Below are positions 19,587 through 28,318 of a stretch of 46,768 nucleotides of DNA, piece after piece (within the stretch, counting starts at the first letter, position 1; each line of letters starts with the position of its first letter). The notes beneath the pieces are model-generated. The model was not told where the DNA came from, ran no database searches, and saw nothing but the letters and a program-made list of their open reading frames with translations. A program made the translations under genes and the position numbers. The stretch covers positions 1 through 46,768 of the forward strand of contig JAFUOO010000002.1 in NCBI GenBank assembly GCA_017472685.1. Direction: 5' to 3'. Source of the stretch: Clostridia bacterium. Lineage in GTDB: Bacteria > Bacillota > Clostridia > UMGS1883.

Positions 19587-21452
19587 TTATTTGATTTTAT
19601 AAACATTAAATGAAATGGGAGGCACGGTAAGGTTTATTTCACGGCTTCCGCCAACGGGACGCTTAAGGCTATGGGGCGAAACCCTGTCTTTATTATCCAT
19701 GGTGTTAACATCTGCAAAGCTTTCGCTTGTGAGGGTAATTTCCTCGATGGCCTGGGCGCCCTCGGGAAGATTTAACACAACATCCTTCTTGCCGCCGCGG
19801 TTTGCAACCTTAAGAATGTATTCGCCCGTATTTTCGCTGTAGCCTGCGCTGATATATACATCGCTGTCCTCTTCGCGCTCAAACTGCAGAGTGTATGTGG
19901 GCACATTGTTACCGAACATAGCCTGCACGTGATATGAAGGGGTAAGCATAATTTCATGGTTATTGACAAAAATCATGTCGGGTGTCCACTGAGTGTAATT
20001 AACCCTTGCAAAGAGCGGTGCATAGCTTGCCAGCACCACTACGTCGGCATTTCTTTCAAAGCCCGTCATCATAGCTGCTTCTGCAACTGCCGCCTCTAAG
20101 CTGTTGGGCTTGGGCTGGTGATCGCCTATATGGCAGGCATACTCGCCTGCAAAAACCTTAACCCCGTTACGGTCGTAGCTATCGTAGCGGTTTGCGTTGT
20201 CAAACATCCATTCGCTCTTCACGTAGTAGTGCTCGTCAACAGCGTAGGCAAAGTCCTGCTTTTTGCCGCGGAGCCATTCATACGCCTTATCAAACTCCTT
20301 ACCCTGCGCTGAGGGGCCTGAGGAGGTTATGAGCTTTATATCGGGATAAAGGGGCGCAATCACCTTCTGGAAGGCTTCGTAGCGTTCAAAGTAGTTTTCC
20401 TCCCACTGCTCGTTGCCGATGCCTAAATACACAAGGTTAAAGGGCTCCTTATGTCCCATTTGGGCGCGGATAGCCGCCCATTTATTTGTTTCGGGGTCGC
20501 CGTTTGCGAATTCAATAAGGTCTATTGCATCCTGAATATATTCGTCAAGCTCGTCCATGGGAGCACATTCGCCTGTTTTGTACTGGCACGCCATGCCGCA
20601 GTTAAGCACAGGGAGCGGCTGTGCACCTATGTCCTCGCAAAGGAGAAAGTATTCGTAAAAGCCTAAGCCGTAGGACTGAAAATAGTCGTGTGCTGTTACA
20701 CCCACGTTGCCGTCCTGCCAGCGGTTCCAGTTGATTTTTCTTTCTTCAACGGGACCTATTGTGTCCTTCCATCTGTAGCGGTTTTCAAGAACGGTGCCCT
20801 CAACAATGCAGCCACCGGGGAAACGCACAAAGCCTGGCTTAATGTCTTTAAGTGCCTGCGCCATGTCGGCTCTTAGGCCGTTCTTTCTGCCCATGAAGGT
20901 GTCACGGGGGAAGAGGGATGCCATATCAATATCGCACTCGCCCGCTTCTTCAAAGATTATGTACAGCTTTGCGTCGTAAACTGTTTCACTGCTTTCCAGT
21001 TCAAGGGCATATTTTGTCCATTCCTCCGCTGTTGCTTCAAAGGACGCACCTGCACAAACTACGCTGTTATTTTTCATTTCAACCCTAAGCTTTGCTGTGC
21101 CCTTTACAAAAATTGAAAAGTCGTACTTTTTGCCCTTTTCGCAGAAAATGCCTTCATAGGCACGGTTTACAACGCCTTCGCCTGCATTGCCCTTTATATG
21201 AGCATACTGGGGGTTTATGGTGTTCATGGGGTTTTCAGTTTCGCTTGTAAATGTAGCCTCGCCCACCTTGTCCCATGCGGTAAGAGGCGAAATGTCGCCA
21301 TATTCCATAGTTGGGAAAAAGTCGAAGGAACGGTTTTCCAGAAGCTCTGCGTACAAACCACCGTCTGCGCCGTAGTTAATGTCTTCAAAGAAAAGACCTA
21401 TCATGTGGGGATTAACATCTACGCCTTTTTTATTTGTAATTGTTATTTTCAT
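19587..21452 (-). CDS. GH51 alpha-L-arabinofuranosidase
   Basis: Intracellular arabinofuranosidase, 621 aa, no signal peptide; removes arabinose from arabinoxylan or arabinan oligosaccharides. The N terminus has the family motif GLFFEDINYGADGGLYAELLEN in outline, then a carbohydrate-binding-like insert (about 60-185) and the catalytic barrel: RFPGGCIVEG, acid/base Glu348 in GIGNEQW and nucleophile Glu437 in VFAGEYA. A C-terminal beta domain follows. ATG 21452 overlaps the stop of the EamA gene (ATGA), so translation is coupled. The stop lies 6 bp from the recA -35 box, with no terminator seen between them. Confidence 0.93.
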   Translation of the reverse strand: MKITITNKKGVDVNPHMIGLFFEDINYGADGGLYAELLENRSFDFFPTMEYGDISPLTAWDKVGEATFTSETENPMNTINPQYAHIKGNAGEGVVNRAYEGIFCEKGKKYDFSIFVKGTAKLRVEMKNNSVVCAGASFEATAEEWTKYALELESSETVYDAKLYIIFEEAGECDIDMASLFPRDTFMGRKNGLRADMAQALKDIKPGFVRFPGGCIVEGTVLENRYRWKDTIGPVEERKINWNRWQDGNVGVTAHDYFQSYGLGFYEYFLLCEDIGAQPLPVLNCGMACQYKTGECAPMDELDEYIQDAIDLIEFANGDPETNKWAAIRAQMGHKEPFNLVYLGIGNEQWEENYFERYEAFQKVIAPLYPDIKLITSSGPSAQGKEFDKAYEWLRGKKQDFAYAVDEHYYVKSEWMFDNANRYDSYDRNGVKVFAGEYACHIGDHQPKPNSLEAAVAEAAMMTGFERNADVVVLASYAPLFARVNYTQWTPDMIFVNNHEIMLTPSYHVQAMFGNNVPTYTLQFEREEDSDVYISAGYSENTGEYILKVANRGGKKDVVLNLPEGAQAIEEITLTSESFADVNTMDNKDRVSPHSLKRPVGGSREINLTVPPISFNVYKIK

Positions 21453-22345
21453 ATTTTTTCTCCTTTTGTTGGAACCTGTGCCAATAATATTGCTGCAAAC
21501 ATAATAACACAGCCTGTAATCTGTCTTGCGTTCATTGCATCACCGAGAATAATCCACGCGGCAATTACGCTCACACAAGCCTCTAAGCTCATGATGATTG
21601 ACGCTACCGTGGGATTAAGGTTTTTCTGACCGATAATCTGCAATGTATATGCCACGCCGCTTGACAGTATGCCCGCATATAAAATAGGTATCCAAGCCGT
21701 AAGGTTAAAGGTAACAGAAAAGCTTCCTGTTACAAATGCACCTACTGTGCTTATGACGGCAGATGTAAAAAACTGTATGCATGCCAGCTTCACCCCGTCC
21801 ACCTTGGGCGAGTAGTGGTCAACCAGAAGTATCTGTATAGTGAAAATGAGAGCGCAGATAAAAACGAGTATATCTGCAAATTCAACCCTGAAAACTTCTC
21901 CTGCAGGGATGCAGAGTATGTAAAGACCTACTGCGGCGATAACTGCCGCTACATAAGCTGTCACGGGGCATTTCTTTTTTATGAAAATGCCTGCAATGGG
22001 CACAAGCACTATGTAAAAAGCTGTAATAAAGCCTGCCTTGCCTGCGCTTGCATCGCTTAATTGAATGCCGAACTGCTGAAAGCAGGTTGCACTGCAAAGA
22101 GCAATGCCGCAGAGCACGCCGCCTGTTATAAGGGTTTTGTCGCTCCACTTCTGTGCCTTTTCCCCGCGGCTTTTGTCACGCAGGTATATGAATGGGAGCA
22201 AAACCGCCGCGCCTATATAGTTACGTATTCCGTTAAAAGCAAAGGGGCTCCAGTAGTCCATGCCCACATCTTGTGCCACAAAGGCTACGCCCCATATGAT
22301 AGCTGTAATTAAAAGAAGTATGGAGCTTCTTATCTGTTTGTTCAT
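21449..22345 (-). CDS. EamA/DMT-family transporter
   Basis: Inner-membrane permease of the drug/metabolite transporter superfamily, 298 aa, with ten predicted TM helices in two EamA repeats. The first repeat opens SSILLLITAIIWGVAFVAQDVG; the second has the typical AGILSSGVAYTLQIIGQKNLNPTVASIIMSLE near its end. ATG 22343-22345 has AGGTGGACTGA upstream, overlapping the 3' end of the nucleotidyltransferase gene 13 bp away. The substrate is unknown. Its operon position between a nucleotide-sugar gene and a GH51 enzyme suggests, but does not prove, a sugar-related substrate. Confidence 0.88.
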   Translation of the reverse strand: MNKQIRSSILLLITAIIWGVAFVAQDVGMDYWSPFAFNGIRNYIGAAVLLPFIYLRDKSRGEKAQKWSDKTLITGGVLCGIALCSATCFQQFGIQLSDASAGKAGFITAFYIVLVPIAGIFIKKKCPVTAYVAAVIAAVGLYILCIPAGEVFRVEFADILVFICALIFTIQILLVDHYSPKVDGVKLACIQFFTSAVISTVGAFVTGSFSVTFNLTAWIPILYAGILSSGVAYTLQIIGQKNLNPTVASIIMSLEACVSVIAAWIILGDAMNARQITGCVIMFAAILLAQVPTKGEKI

Positions 22346-22358
22346 TCAGTCCACCTGC

Positions 22359-23138
22359 TCAGTCCTTCCATTTTTTCCAGGGAGCATTTCCCGAGCTCCA
22401 CATTGTCTCAAGCGCCTCGTGCTCACGTTTTGAGTCCATAGGCTTCCAGAAGCCGTTATGTATATATGCCTTGAGCTCGCCCTCTTCTGAGAGCTTTGAA
22501 AGGGTATACTCTTCCAAAACAGTTTTGTCGTTTTCAATATAGTCAAACACCTGCGGATTCATAACCATGTAACCGCCGTTTATTCTGGCAGCATCGTATG
22601 CCGCTTTTTCACGGAAGGAATATATGGAGCATTCATCGTCGATGCCTAAAATACCAAAGCGCTGCTCCATGGTAACTGCGGAAATTGTTGCAATTTTTCC
22701 GTGTTTTTTGTGGAAATCAACAAGCTCGTTTATATCAATGTCGCACAAGCCGTCACCGTAGGTGAGCATAAATGGCTCATCTCCCACGTATTTCTTTATT
22801 CTCTTCACTCTGCCGCCGGTCATGGTGTTAAGCCCTGTATCAATAACAGTAACCTTCCAGGGCTCTGCATGGCGATTGTGCACGATAACCTTATCATCCT
22901 CCGTAAAGTCAAAGGTTACATCACTTGTGTGCAGAAAATAGTCTGCAAACCATTCCTTTATAACGTGCTGTTTGTAGCCCGCACAGATAATAAAGTCGTT
23001 AAAGCCGTAATGTGAATATGTTTTCATTATATGCCAGAGTATGGGCATCCCGCCAATTTCAACCATGGGCTTGGGACGGAAAACGCTCTCCTCACTTATA
23101 CGGGTGCCAAAGCCTCCCGCAAGAATTACAACCTTCAT
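22359..23138 (-). CDS. rfbF: Glucose-1-phosphate cytidylyltransferase (RfbF-like)
   Basis: A 259-aa nucleotidyltransferase that makes CDP-glucose from CTP and glucose-1-phosphate, the entry to CDP-linked dideoxysugars. The signature MKVVILAGGFGTRISEES is followed by FRPKPMVEIGGMPILWHIM, the metal-binding YGDGLCDID and C-terminal NGFWKPMDSKREHE, all diagnostic of RfbF rather than RmlA. The start is ATG 23138 with AGAAGGTGTAAAA; the frame is open 11 codons further up without a ribosome site. No rfbG/rfbH partner lies nearby. It is the first gene of the operon with the EamA permease and GH51 enzyme. Confidence 0.92.
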   Translation of the reverse strand: MKVVILAGGFGTRISEESVFRPKPMVEIGGMPILWHIMKTYSHYGFNDFIICAGYKQHVIKEWFADYFLHTSDVTFDFTEDDKVIVHNRHAEPWKVTVIDTGLNTMTGGRVKRIKKYVGDEPFMLTYGDGLCDIDINELVDFHKKHGKIATISAVTMEQRFGILGIDDECSIYSFREKAAYDAARINGGYMVMNPQVFDYIENDKTVLEEYTLSKLSEEGELKAYIHNGFWKPMDSKREHEALETMWSSGNAPWKKWKD

Positions 23139-23176
23139 TTTTACACCTTCTTTTATGTCATAAAAACTCATGTTAA

Positions 23177-23205
23177 ATTATATCATTTGCCGTATATAAT
23201 GTCAA
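23177..23205 (-). promoter_or_regulatory. Promoter of the rfbF-EamA-GH51 operon
   Basis: Full-consensus TTGACA (23200-23205), 17-bp spacer and TATAAT (23177-23182) on the minus strand, about 40 bp upstream of the rfbF start. It is divergent from the tRNA-Arg promoter. Confidence 0.9.
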
Positions 23206-23331
23206 ACAAAACCACAGTTGAAATTGCTATCGGGGATTAAGTTTTAAACATACATTAAAGTGCCAAAAGCAACTGAAAAACAAAACCCTCATGATTTTCG
23301 AAAAAAAATTTTAACTTTTTGAAAAAAACAG

Positions 23332-23360
23332 TTGCATTTTCAAAAAAAGTATGTTAATAT
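23332..23360 (+). promoter_or_regulatory. tRNA-Arg promoter
   Basis: TTGCAT (23332-23337), 17-bp spacer, TAATAT (23355-23360), about 31 bp upstream of the mature tRNA 5' end. Confidence 0.75.
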
Positions 23361-23391
23361 AACCCTTGCGTTTAGAAAACCAAACATTTTT

Positions 23392-23468
23392 GTGCTTGTA
23401 GCTCAGCTGGATAGAGTATTTGGCTACGAACCAAAGGGTCGGGGGTTCGAGTCCCTCCAAGCACGCCA
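23392..23468 (+). tRNA. tRNA-Arg (anticodon ACG)
   Basis: A 77-nt cloverleaf with encoded CCA. The acceptor stem is GTGCTTG/CAAGCAC with discriminator G, the D arm GCTC...GAGT, the anticodon arm TTTGG-CTACGAA-CCAAA with anticodon ACG at 23426-23428, and the T arm GGGGG-TTCGAGT-CCCTC. A34 is expected to be edited to inosine and to read CGU, CGC and CGA codons. Confidence 0.97.
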
Positions 23469-23513
23469 ACGAAAAAAGGATATTCACGTAAGTGAATATC
23501 CTTTTTTCGTTGG
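23466..23513 (+). terminator. 22-bp terminator hairpin that includes the tRNA CCA end
   Basis: Perfect 22-bp stem with loop GTAA. The left arm starts in the encoded CCA of tRNA-Arg; the right arm is rich in T (CCTTTTTTCG). It should end transcription right after the tRNA, and because the A-run and T-run pair it is nearly symmetrical on both strands. See findings for the overlap. Confidence 0.9.
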
Positions 23514-23546
23514 CTATAGTTTATAAATGTCCCACCAATTAAAATC

Positions 23547-23575
23547 TTTACAGAAAAAATTTTATGTGTTACAAT
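23547..23575 (+). promoter_or_regulatory. dnaD-dnaI operon promoter
   Basis: TTTACA (23547-23552), 17-bp spacer, TACAAT (23570-23575), about 43 bp upstream of the dnaD start. Confidence 0.8.
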
Positions 23576-23617
23576 AGGGTATATAATTGTCTCTTTTTAT
23601 CGGAAAGGAAAAGTATC

Positions 23618-24652
23618 ATGGCTAAAATTGAAATTGCTAATCCAATAGTACCAATCGAATTAAACTTTATAAACAAGTATCTTCCTCAGGCAAATCCCAC
23701 ACACGTTATGGTATACATATACGCCTTAGGTCTTTGCTATTCCAACAAGCAGTCGGACAACGCTTCCATTGCCGAAGCACTTGACATTCTTGAATCGGAT
23801 GTTATCAAGGCGTGGAAATACTGGGTTAAAACAGGGCTCATTGCCCTGGGCGAGGACGGCACCGTAACCTTCCTTTCGACCCACCGCGAGGAAAAGAGCG
23901 AAAAAGAAGCAAGCAACATAAAAGCTCTAGAGGAGCCCAAGGCAAAGCCTCAGGCGGCAAAAGCAAAGGTTGAAGAGGAAGCAAAACCCTCCAGGCGCGA
24001 CATTCCCATGGAGGAAATAACTGAAAAAATGAATATCGACAAGCGCTTTTCTGACACACTCAGGCTGGCACAGCTCATATGGGAAAAGCCCTTTACTCAA
24101 ACCGAGATAAAGTCACTTTACTCCTTTATGGAATGGTACTCCTTTACAAGCGAAGTGCTTACAATGATTGTTGAGTACTGTGCCTTGGAGGAAAAAACAA
24201 AAAATATCAAATACATGGAAGCCGTTGCGGAAAGCTGGGCAAACGACGGCATTACAACCATGAAAATGGCTGAGAAGATTATCAACAAAAAGCAGAAGGA
24301 ATTAAGCATGCTCAAAAAGTGTGCACAGATATTCTCCTTGGGCAGAGGCTTTTCCGACAGAGAAGCTCAGTACATTTCCGAGTGGACAAACACCTTCGGC
24401 ATGAGCGAAGCAATGATAAAGGAGGCTTATGCCAGAACTACCATCAACACAGGCAAGTTAAGCTTCCAGTACATGAATAAAATTCTTTCCTCCTGGGCAA
24501 AGGACGGCATCAGGACCCTTGCCGCTCTCAAGGAAGCGGAAGGTGCCCGTAAAGGCGTGCAAAAGCCGCAGTCAGGAAACACTTCGTCAAATTATGATTT
24601 TGACGAAATAGAACGTCTGGAAATTGCAAGACGCATGAAGAAAAAACAGTAA
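23618..24652 (+). CDS. dnaD: DnaD-domain replication initiation protein
   Basis: A 344-aa primosomal protein that helps load the replicative helicase at oriC or restart sites. An N-terminal winged-helix domain (about 10-90) is followed by an Ala/Glu/Lys-rich linker and two DnaD C-terminal type modules (about 145-220, YSFMEWYSFTSEVLTMIVEYC; and 240-320, YISEWTNTFGMSEAMIKEAY), each with a YxxxW-like core. ATG 23618 (MAKIEIANP) follows GGAAAGGAAAAGTATC. It is followed after 12 bp by the DnaI-like loader, the usual clostridial pair. Confidence 0.9.
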   Translation: MAKIEIANPIVPIELNFINKYLPQANPTHVMVYIYALGLCYSNKQSDNASIAEALDILESDVIKAWKYWVKTGLIALGEDGTVTFLSTHREEKSEKEASNIKALEEPKAKPQAAKAKVEEEAKPSRRDIPMEEITEKMNIDKRFSDTLRLAQLIWEKPFTQTEIKSLYSFMEWYSFTSEVLTMIVEYCALEEKTKNIKYMEAVAESWANDGITTMKMAEKIINKKQKELSMLKKCAQIFSLGRGFSDREAQYISEWTNTFGMSEAMIKEAYARTTINTGKLSFQYMNKILSSWAKDGIRTLAALKEAEGARKGVQKPQSGNTSSNYDFDEIERLEIARRMKKKQ

Positions 24653-24664
24653 GGGGTGCAGAAA

Positions 24665-25642
24665 ATGCTCAACTCAAATATAATGGACGTTATCCGTCAG
24701 CGAAAGGATGACCGCAGTTCTCTCATAAGAATGCGCAAAAATGAAGTGTTTGCACGCATTCCCCGCATTGCCGAAATTGAAAACAGGCTTACTGCAACAG
24801 GCATGGTGCTGCTCAGCCGTGTTGCAGACAACGAAATGTCGGCGGAGGACTTTGTTGCCAGAATAATGGCTGAAAACCGCGAGCTGAACGAGGAAAAAGC
24901 GCGCTTGCTCACCTCTCATGGCTACAGCAGTGATTATTTTGAGCCACCATATGTGTGTGCTCTTTGCTCTGACACAGGCTACAACAGTGAAAACAAAATA
25001 TGTAATTGCCTTAAAGCGGAGCTTACAAAAAGAGCGTTGAAGGAAGCTAACCTCACAGAGCATATGGCAGGACAGACCTTTGAAAGCTTTGACCTTTCCT
25101 TTTATTCCGCAGAATTTAACCCCACATACGGAATGAGCGAGCGAGAAAATATATTAAATATCCTCGAAATTACAAAGGAGTTTGTTTCCTCCTTTGATAC
25201 ATACCCGAAAAACTTGTTGTTTTACGGCACAAGCGGCTTGGGCAAAACCTTTCTTTCCTCGGCAATTGCCAATGAGCTTATCAAAAAAGGCGTTGATGTG
25301 CTCTACATAAGCTCCAACAACCTGTTTTCCATGCTTGAAGACCTTCACTTCGGCAGAGGCGACGAAAAAAGCAGCTATATAGCTGAAAAGGTTTTGAACT
25401 CCGAGCTCCTTATTCTTGACGATTTAGGGGCAGAGTTTATAACCCAGTTTACAACAAGTGAGCTGTTCCGCATTGTAAACCACCGCCTGCTCACAGGCAA
25501 AAAGATGATTTTTTCAACAAATCTGACCCTTTCTCAGCTCACAAAAACCTATTCGGAAAGAATAGTTTCCCGCATAATAGGTGAGTTCGAAAATCTTGTA
25601 TTCTTCGGCGAAGACATACGCAAAAAGAAAAAATACAATTGA
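24665..25642 (+). CDS. dnaI: DnaI/DnaC-like helicase loader ATPase
   Basis: AAA+ ATPase of 325 aa that loads the DnaB-type replicative helicase. The N-terminal half has a four-cysteine zinc site (C98, C101, C113, C115) as in DnaI. The AAA+ core carries Walker A GTSGLGKT (188-195), Walker B LLILDDLGAE, a sensor-1 stretch IFSTNLT and the arginine-finger region SERIVSRI. ATG 24665 follows AAGGGGTGCAGAAA; the GTG at 24656 is part of that ribosome site. It follows dnaD directly and probably acts with it. Confidence 0.93.
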   Translation: MLNSNIMDVIRQRKDDRSSLIRMRKNEVFARIPRIAEIENRLTATGMVLLSRVADNEMSAEDFVARIMAENRELNEEKARLLTSHGYSSDYFEPPYVCALCSDTGYNSENKICNCLKAELTKRALKEANLTEHMAGQTFESFDLSFYSAEFNPTYGMSERENILNILEITKEFVSSFDTYPKNLLFYGTSGLGKTFLSSAIANELIKKGVDVLYISSNNLFSMLEDLHFGRGDEKSSYIAEKVLNSELLILDDLGAEFITQFTTSELFRIVNHRLLTGKKMIFSTNLTLSQLTKTYSERIVSRIIGEFENLVFFGEDIRKKKKYN

Positions 25643-25650
25643 GGTGCACC

Positions 25651-25953
25651 ATGACATACTTAACTTTACTTGAAAAGCACATTGATGAACTGGGTAAAAT
25701 TCTTATTGCCTTTGAGATGAATTCTCCTGCAGCAATAAGAATGCTCGAAGATGAAAAAAGGGCACTTTCCCTCCGTTACGACATTGATGACCCTGTAGGG
25801 CTGGACTTTTATGCCCCCGCATGCTACAACGCCCTTGCGGTAATCCGCAGTGCAATTGAACAGGACCAAATCAATCCTCAGCTCACAGCCTATGTGAAGG
25901 ATGCGCGCGACGAGCTTTGCGCTATAGCTGAGTATATGAAGGAATCATACTAA
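25651..25953 (+). CDS. Small conserved-looking protein, unknown
   Basis: A 100-aa soluble protein (MTYLTLLEKHIDELGKIL...) that is not recognised. It is mostly helical, acidic, with no TM segment or metal site. ATG 25651 is preceded by GAGGTGCACC and lies 8 bp after the DnaI-like gene, so it is part of the replication operon and translation may be coupled. A downstream AAGGAGGGATTTAT leads straight into the large membrane protein. Confidence 0.65.
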   Translation: MTYLTLLEKHIDELGKILIAFEMNSPAAIRMLEDEKRALSLRYDIDDPVGLDFYAPACYNALAVIRSAIEQDQINPQLTAYVKDARDELCAIAEYMKESY

Positions 25954-25965
25954 GGAGGGATTTAT

Positions 25966-28032
25966 ATGCCTGTTATAGCAATGGCTTTGTTGGGAGCAAG
26001 CCTTTTTCTTGCAAACTTCTTCAAAAAGAAGTTCGGCACACCTGCTCCTGTAGTGCTGTTTCTGGCAGTGTCATTAATATGCGAAATTTTTTGTTTTAAC
26101 TTTGAGTCTTTCCGCTCGCTTACTTATCCCGAGGTTGAAGGCTATACAATAAACTGCTCTCCTGCAATGGAAAAAACGACTGCTGGTTATGTATTCCGCA
26201 CAGCATCTGACTTTATTTCCATTACAAACCTTAATGCTCCCGTTGAAAACATTTATATCAAGACAAATACAACAAGCCATACTGTCCGCTTTTTTGTATC
26301 TGACAGCGCAAACGTAAACCGCTATCACGCAGGCGACAGAACAATATCGCGTTACAGTGAGCAATCGTCCTACATAAAAACGAACTTTACAGGCAGTGCA
26401 ACGGAAATAAAAATATACATTCCCGACATAAGCAACCGCATTGTCACCCTCTCTGACATAAAGCTTAACTGCACAAGACCCGTTTTCTTCAGTCTTCTCA
26501 GACCTTTGGCATGCTTCCTTGTGCTGATGTTTGTGTACTACATAATCGTGAAGAAGGATTTGTGGAAGAAAAAATACAACCCCGAAAGCAAGAGGCAGAG
26601 CAATTTTACAATGTTTGTTGCGTGTACCCTTGCAGTAATTTTCCTTGCAATTCCCTACCTTAACCCCGGCTTTATAAACCCCTCGTGGGCACACCACAAC
26701 CAGTACAATGAGCTCGCTCAGGCGTTTTTAGACGGACAGCTCCATCTGGAAAAGGAAGTCCCAGATGTTCTTAAGGAAATGGAAAACCCCTACGACCGTT
26801 ACGAGAGAAAGCGCGTGTTCAAGGAGGCAGGCATTGCAGAGCCTTGGGACACAGCCTACTATAACGGCAAGTATTACGTATACTTCGGCGTGCTTCCGGT
26901 GCTCCTTTTCAACCTTCCTGCACAGCTTCTGGGGGTTGATTTCCCCAATTTCCTGGCGATAGTAATATTCTCCTGGGTGTTGATTGCAGGTGTGTTCCTG
27001 CTATACGGCAAAATCATAAAAATGTATCTTGACGACATACCCTGTCTTCTGTATCTGGTGCTCAGCACGGTTACCATTATTACGGGCGGTGTTCTGTACA
27101 TTATAAAACGGCCCGACTTTTATTCAATACCTATTATAGGGGCGCTGGCGTTCACCATAATGGGCTTCTATTTCTGGATAAGCTCCCTTGACGGCGAAAA
27201 GCTTTCCAGATGGCGTATGCTTACAGGCTCAATATTTATGGCATGCGTGCTTGCTCTTAGACCCAACCTTGTGTTCTTCTCCTGTACGGCGTTTATGCTT
27301 TACTGGCACAGCGTGTTTACAGACCGTGAGCTTTTGTCAATAAACAGCAAGCTCTCTGACGAAAAATACCGCGGATTGAAAAACACAATTGCATTCTGTG
27401 CCCCCTACATTATAGTAGGCGTGCTCGTAATGATTTACAATGCGGCAAGGTTTTCGTCGCCCTTTGACTTTGGCGCAAGCTACAACCTCACCACAAGTGA
27501 TATGACGCAGCGAGGCTTTGCGCTTGACCGCTGGGGTCTGGGCTTTTTCGAGTATCTTTTCCGCCCGCCGGCAATTTCGGGCACATTCCCCTATTTAACC
27601 TCGTCAACACCGTCCACATCCTATATAGGCTTTACAAGCCGCGAGGGCATGTTCGGCGGCATATTTGCAACATATCCCGTGCTGTGGTCGCTTTTTGCAA
27701 TGCATAAGACAAAGGGCTCAAAGCCCTTCAAGTTTGCTTTAGTGCTTCTTGCAGCAGGCCTCATTACATGCCTTGTTGACATTCAGGCAGGCGGCATTCT
27801 GCCCCGTTACACCTGCGACTTTGCAGTATTCTTTGTAATGGCGGCATCCATAACGCTCATGATGCTTTATAAGGAATATCCGTCGTTGGCAACAAAGTTT
27901 GCTGCATGGGGGCTTTTGTGTATGGTGATTTTCGATGTGCTCCTCATTATTGCAGGAGGCTCATCCACAATCCAGTCCATGAACAAGCAGGTTTATATGA
28001 AGCTGTTCAATGAATTTGCATTCTACCTTTAA
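25966..28032 (+). CDS. Polytopic membrane protein, GT-C glycosyltransferase-like
   Basis: A 688-aa membrane protein with about a dozen TM helices. Two N-terminal helices flank an extracytoplasmic beta-rich domain (about 45-165). The central segment has the pattern FLDGQLHLEKEVPDVL, ENPYDRYER and AYYNGKYYVYFGVLPVLL, which I recognise from GT-C-fold mannosyl- or arabinosyltransferase-like proteins of Firmicutes with polyprenyl-phosphate donors; acidic residues in the first large outer loop would be catalytic. That function is inference. ATG 25966 has a strong AAGGAGGGATTTAT. It is last in the dnaD operon and is followed by a terminator. Confidence 0.75.
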   Translation: MPVIAMALLGASLFLANFFKKKFGTPAPVVLFLAVSLICEIFCFNFESFRSLTYPEVEGYTINCSPAMEKTTAGYVFRTASDFISITNLNAPVENIYIKTNTTSHTVRFFVSDSANVNRYHAGDRTISRYSEQSSYIKTNFTGSATEIKIYIPDISNRIVTLSDIKLNCTRPVFFSLLRPLACFLVLMFVYYIIVKKDLWKKKYNPESKRQSNFTMFVACTLAVIFLAIPYLNPGFINPSWAHHNQYNELAQAFLDGQLHLEKEVPDVLKEMENPYDRYERKRVFKEAGIAEPWDTAYYNGKYYVYFGVLPVLLFNLPAQLLGVDFPNFLAIVIFSWVLIAGVFLLYGKIIKMYLDDIPCLLYLVLSTVTIITGGVLYIIKRPDFYSIPIIGALAFTIMGFYFWISSLDGEKLSRWRMLTGSIFMACVLALRPNLVFFSCTAFMLYWHSVFTDRELLSINSKLSDEKYRGLKNTIAFCAPYIIVGVLVMIYNAARFSSPFDFGASYNLTTSDMTQRGFALDRWGLGFFEYLFRPPAISGTFPYLTSSTPSTSYIGFTSREGMFGGIFATYPVLWSLFAMHKTKGSKPFKFALVLLAAGLITCLVDIQAGGILPRYTCDFAVFFVMAASITLMMLYKEYPSLATKFAAWGLLCMVIFDVLLIIAGGSSTIQSMNKQVYMKLFNEFAFYL

Positions 28033-28036
28033 AATG

Positions 28037-28067
28037 AAAACGCGAAGTATTAGCTTCGCGTTTTTTT
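28037..28067 (+). terminator. Terminator of the dnaD-dnaI-GT operon
   Basis: Stem AAAACGCGAAG/CTTCGCGTTTT with a six-base loop and seven T on the plus strand, directly after the stop at 28032. Confidence 0.93.
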
Positions 28068-28126
28068 GTTGAAAAAAATTTTTTATTGTCATGCAACTTT
28101 TTGCTCCGCTCATAAGTATTATATAT

Positions 28127-28318
28127 GAAAGGTCCCAACAGCCTTTCACCACGCAGGGGATTTTTGGGAATTTGTTCCTGCCACAGTGTAGCCAAAAGGC
28201 GTGCTTTCTGTACTGTAGGATCCCAAACGCGGTTGTCAGATAGGTTCGGCACTCCTCCAACGCCGAACCTGTCAGGATAACCTCCCCTTTTTAACACAAA
28301 TGAGGAAAGGGGTTCACT
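28127..28318 (+). promoter_or_regulatory. Structured leader RNA, unassigned class
   Basis: About 190 nt between a possible -10 box (TATTAT, 28117-28122) and the next gene contain dense complementarity: GAAAGG/CCTTTC (28127/28142), GCAGG/CCTGC (28153/28177), ACAGT/ACTGT enclosing GCC-AAAA-GGC, and GGTTCGGC/GCCGAACC (28243/28262). TTGGGA at 28164 can pair either with the loop TCCCAA at 28133 or with TCCCAA at 28221. Near the end CCCCTTT (28274-28280) can pair with AAAGGGG (28306-28312), the ribosome site of the next gene. I could not match it to a riboswitch, 6S, SRP or T-box class. Confidence 0.5.

Noticed and set aside
28127..28291. 6S RNA in the 28.1-28.3 kb leader
   Set aside because: The helices are a series of separate hairpins, and the 5' and 3' ends do not form the long closing stem with a central bubble expected of 6S RNA.
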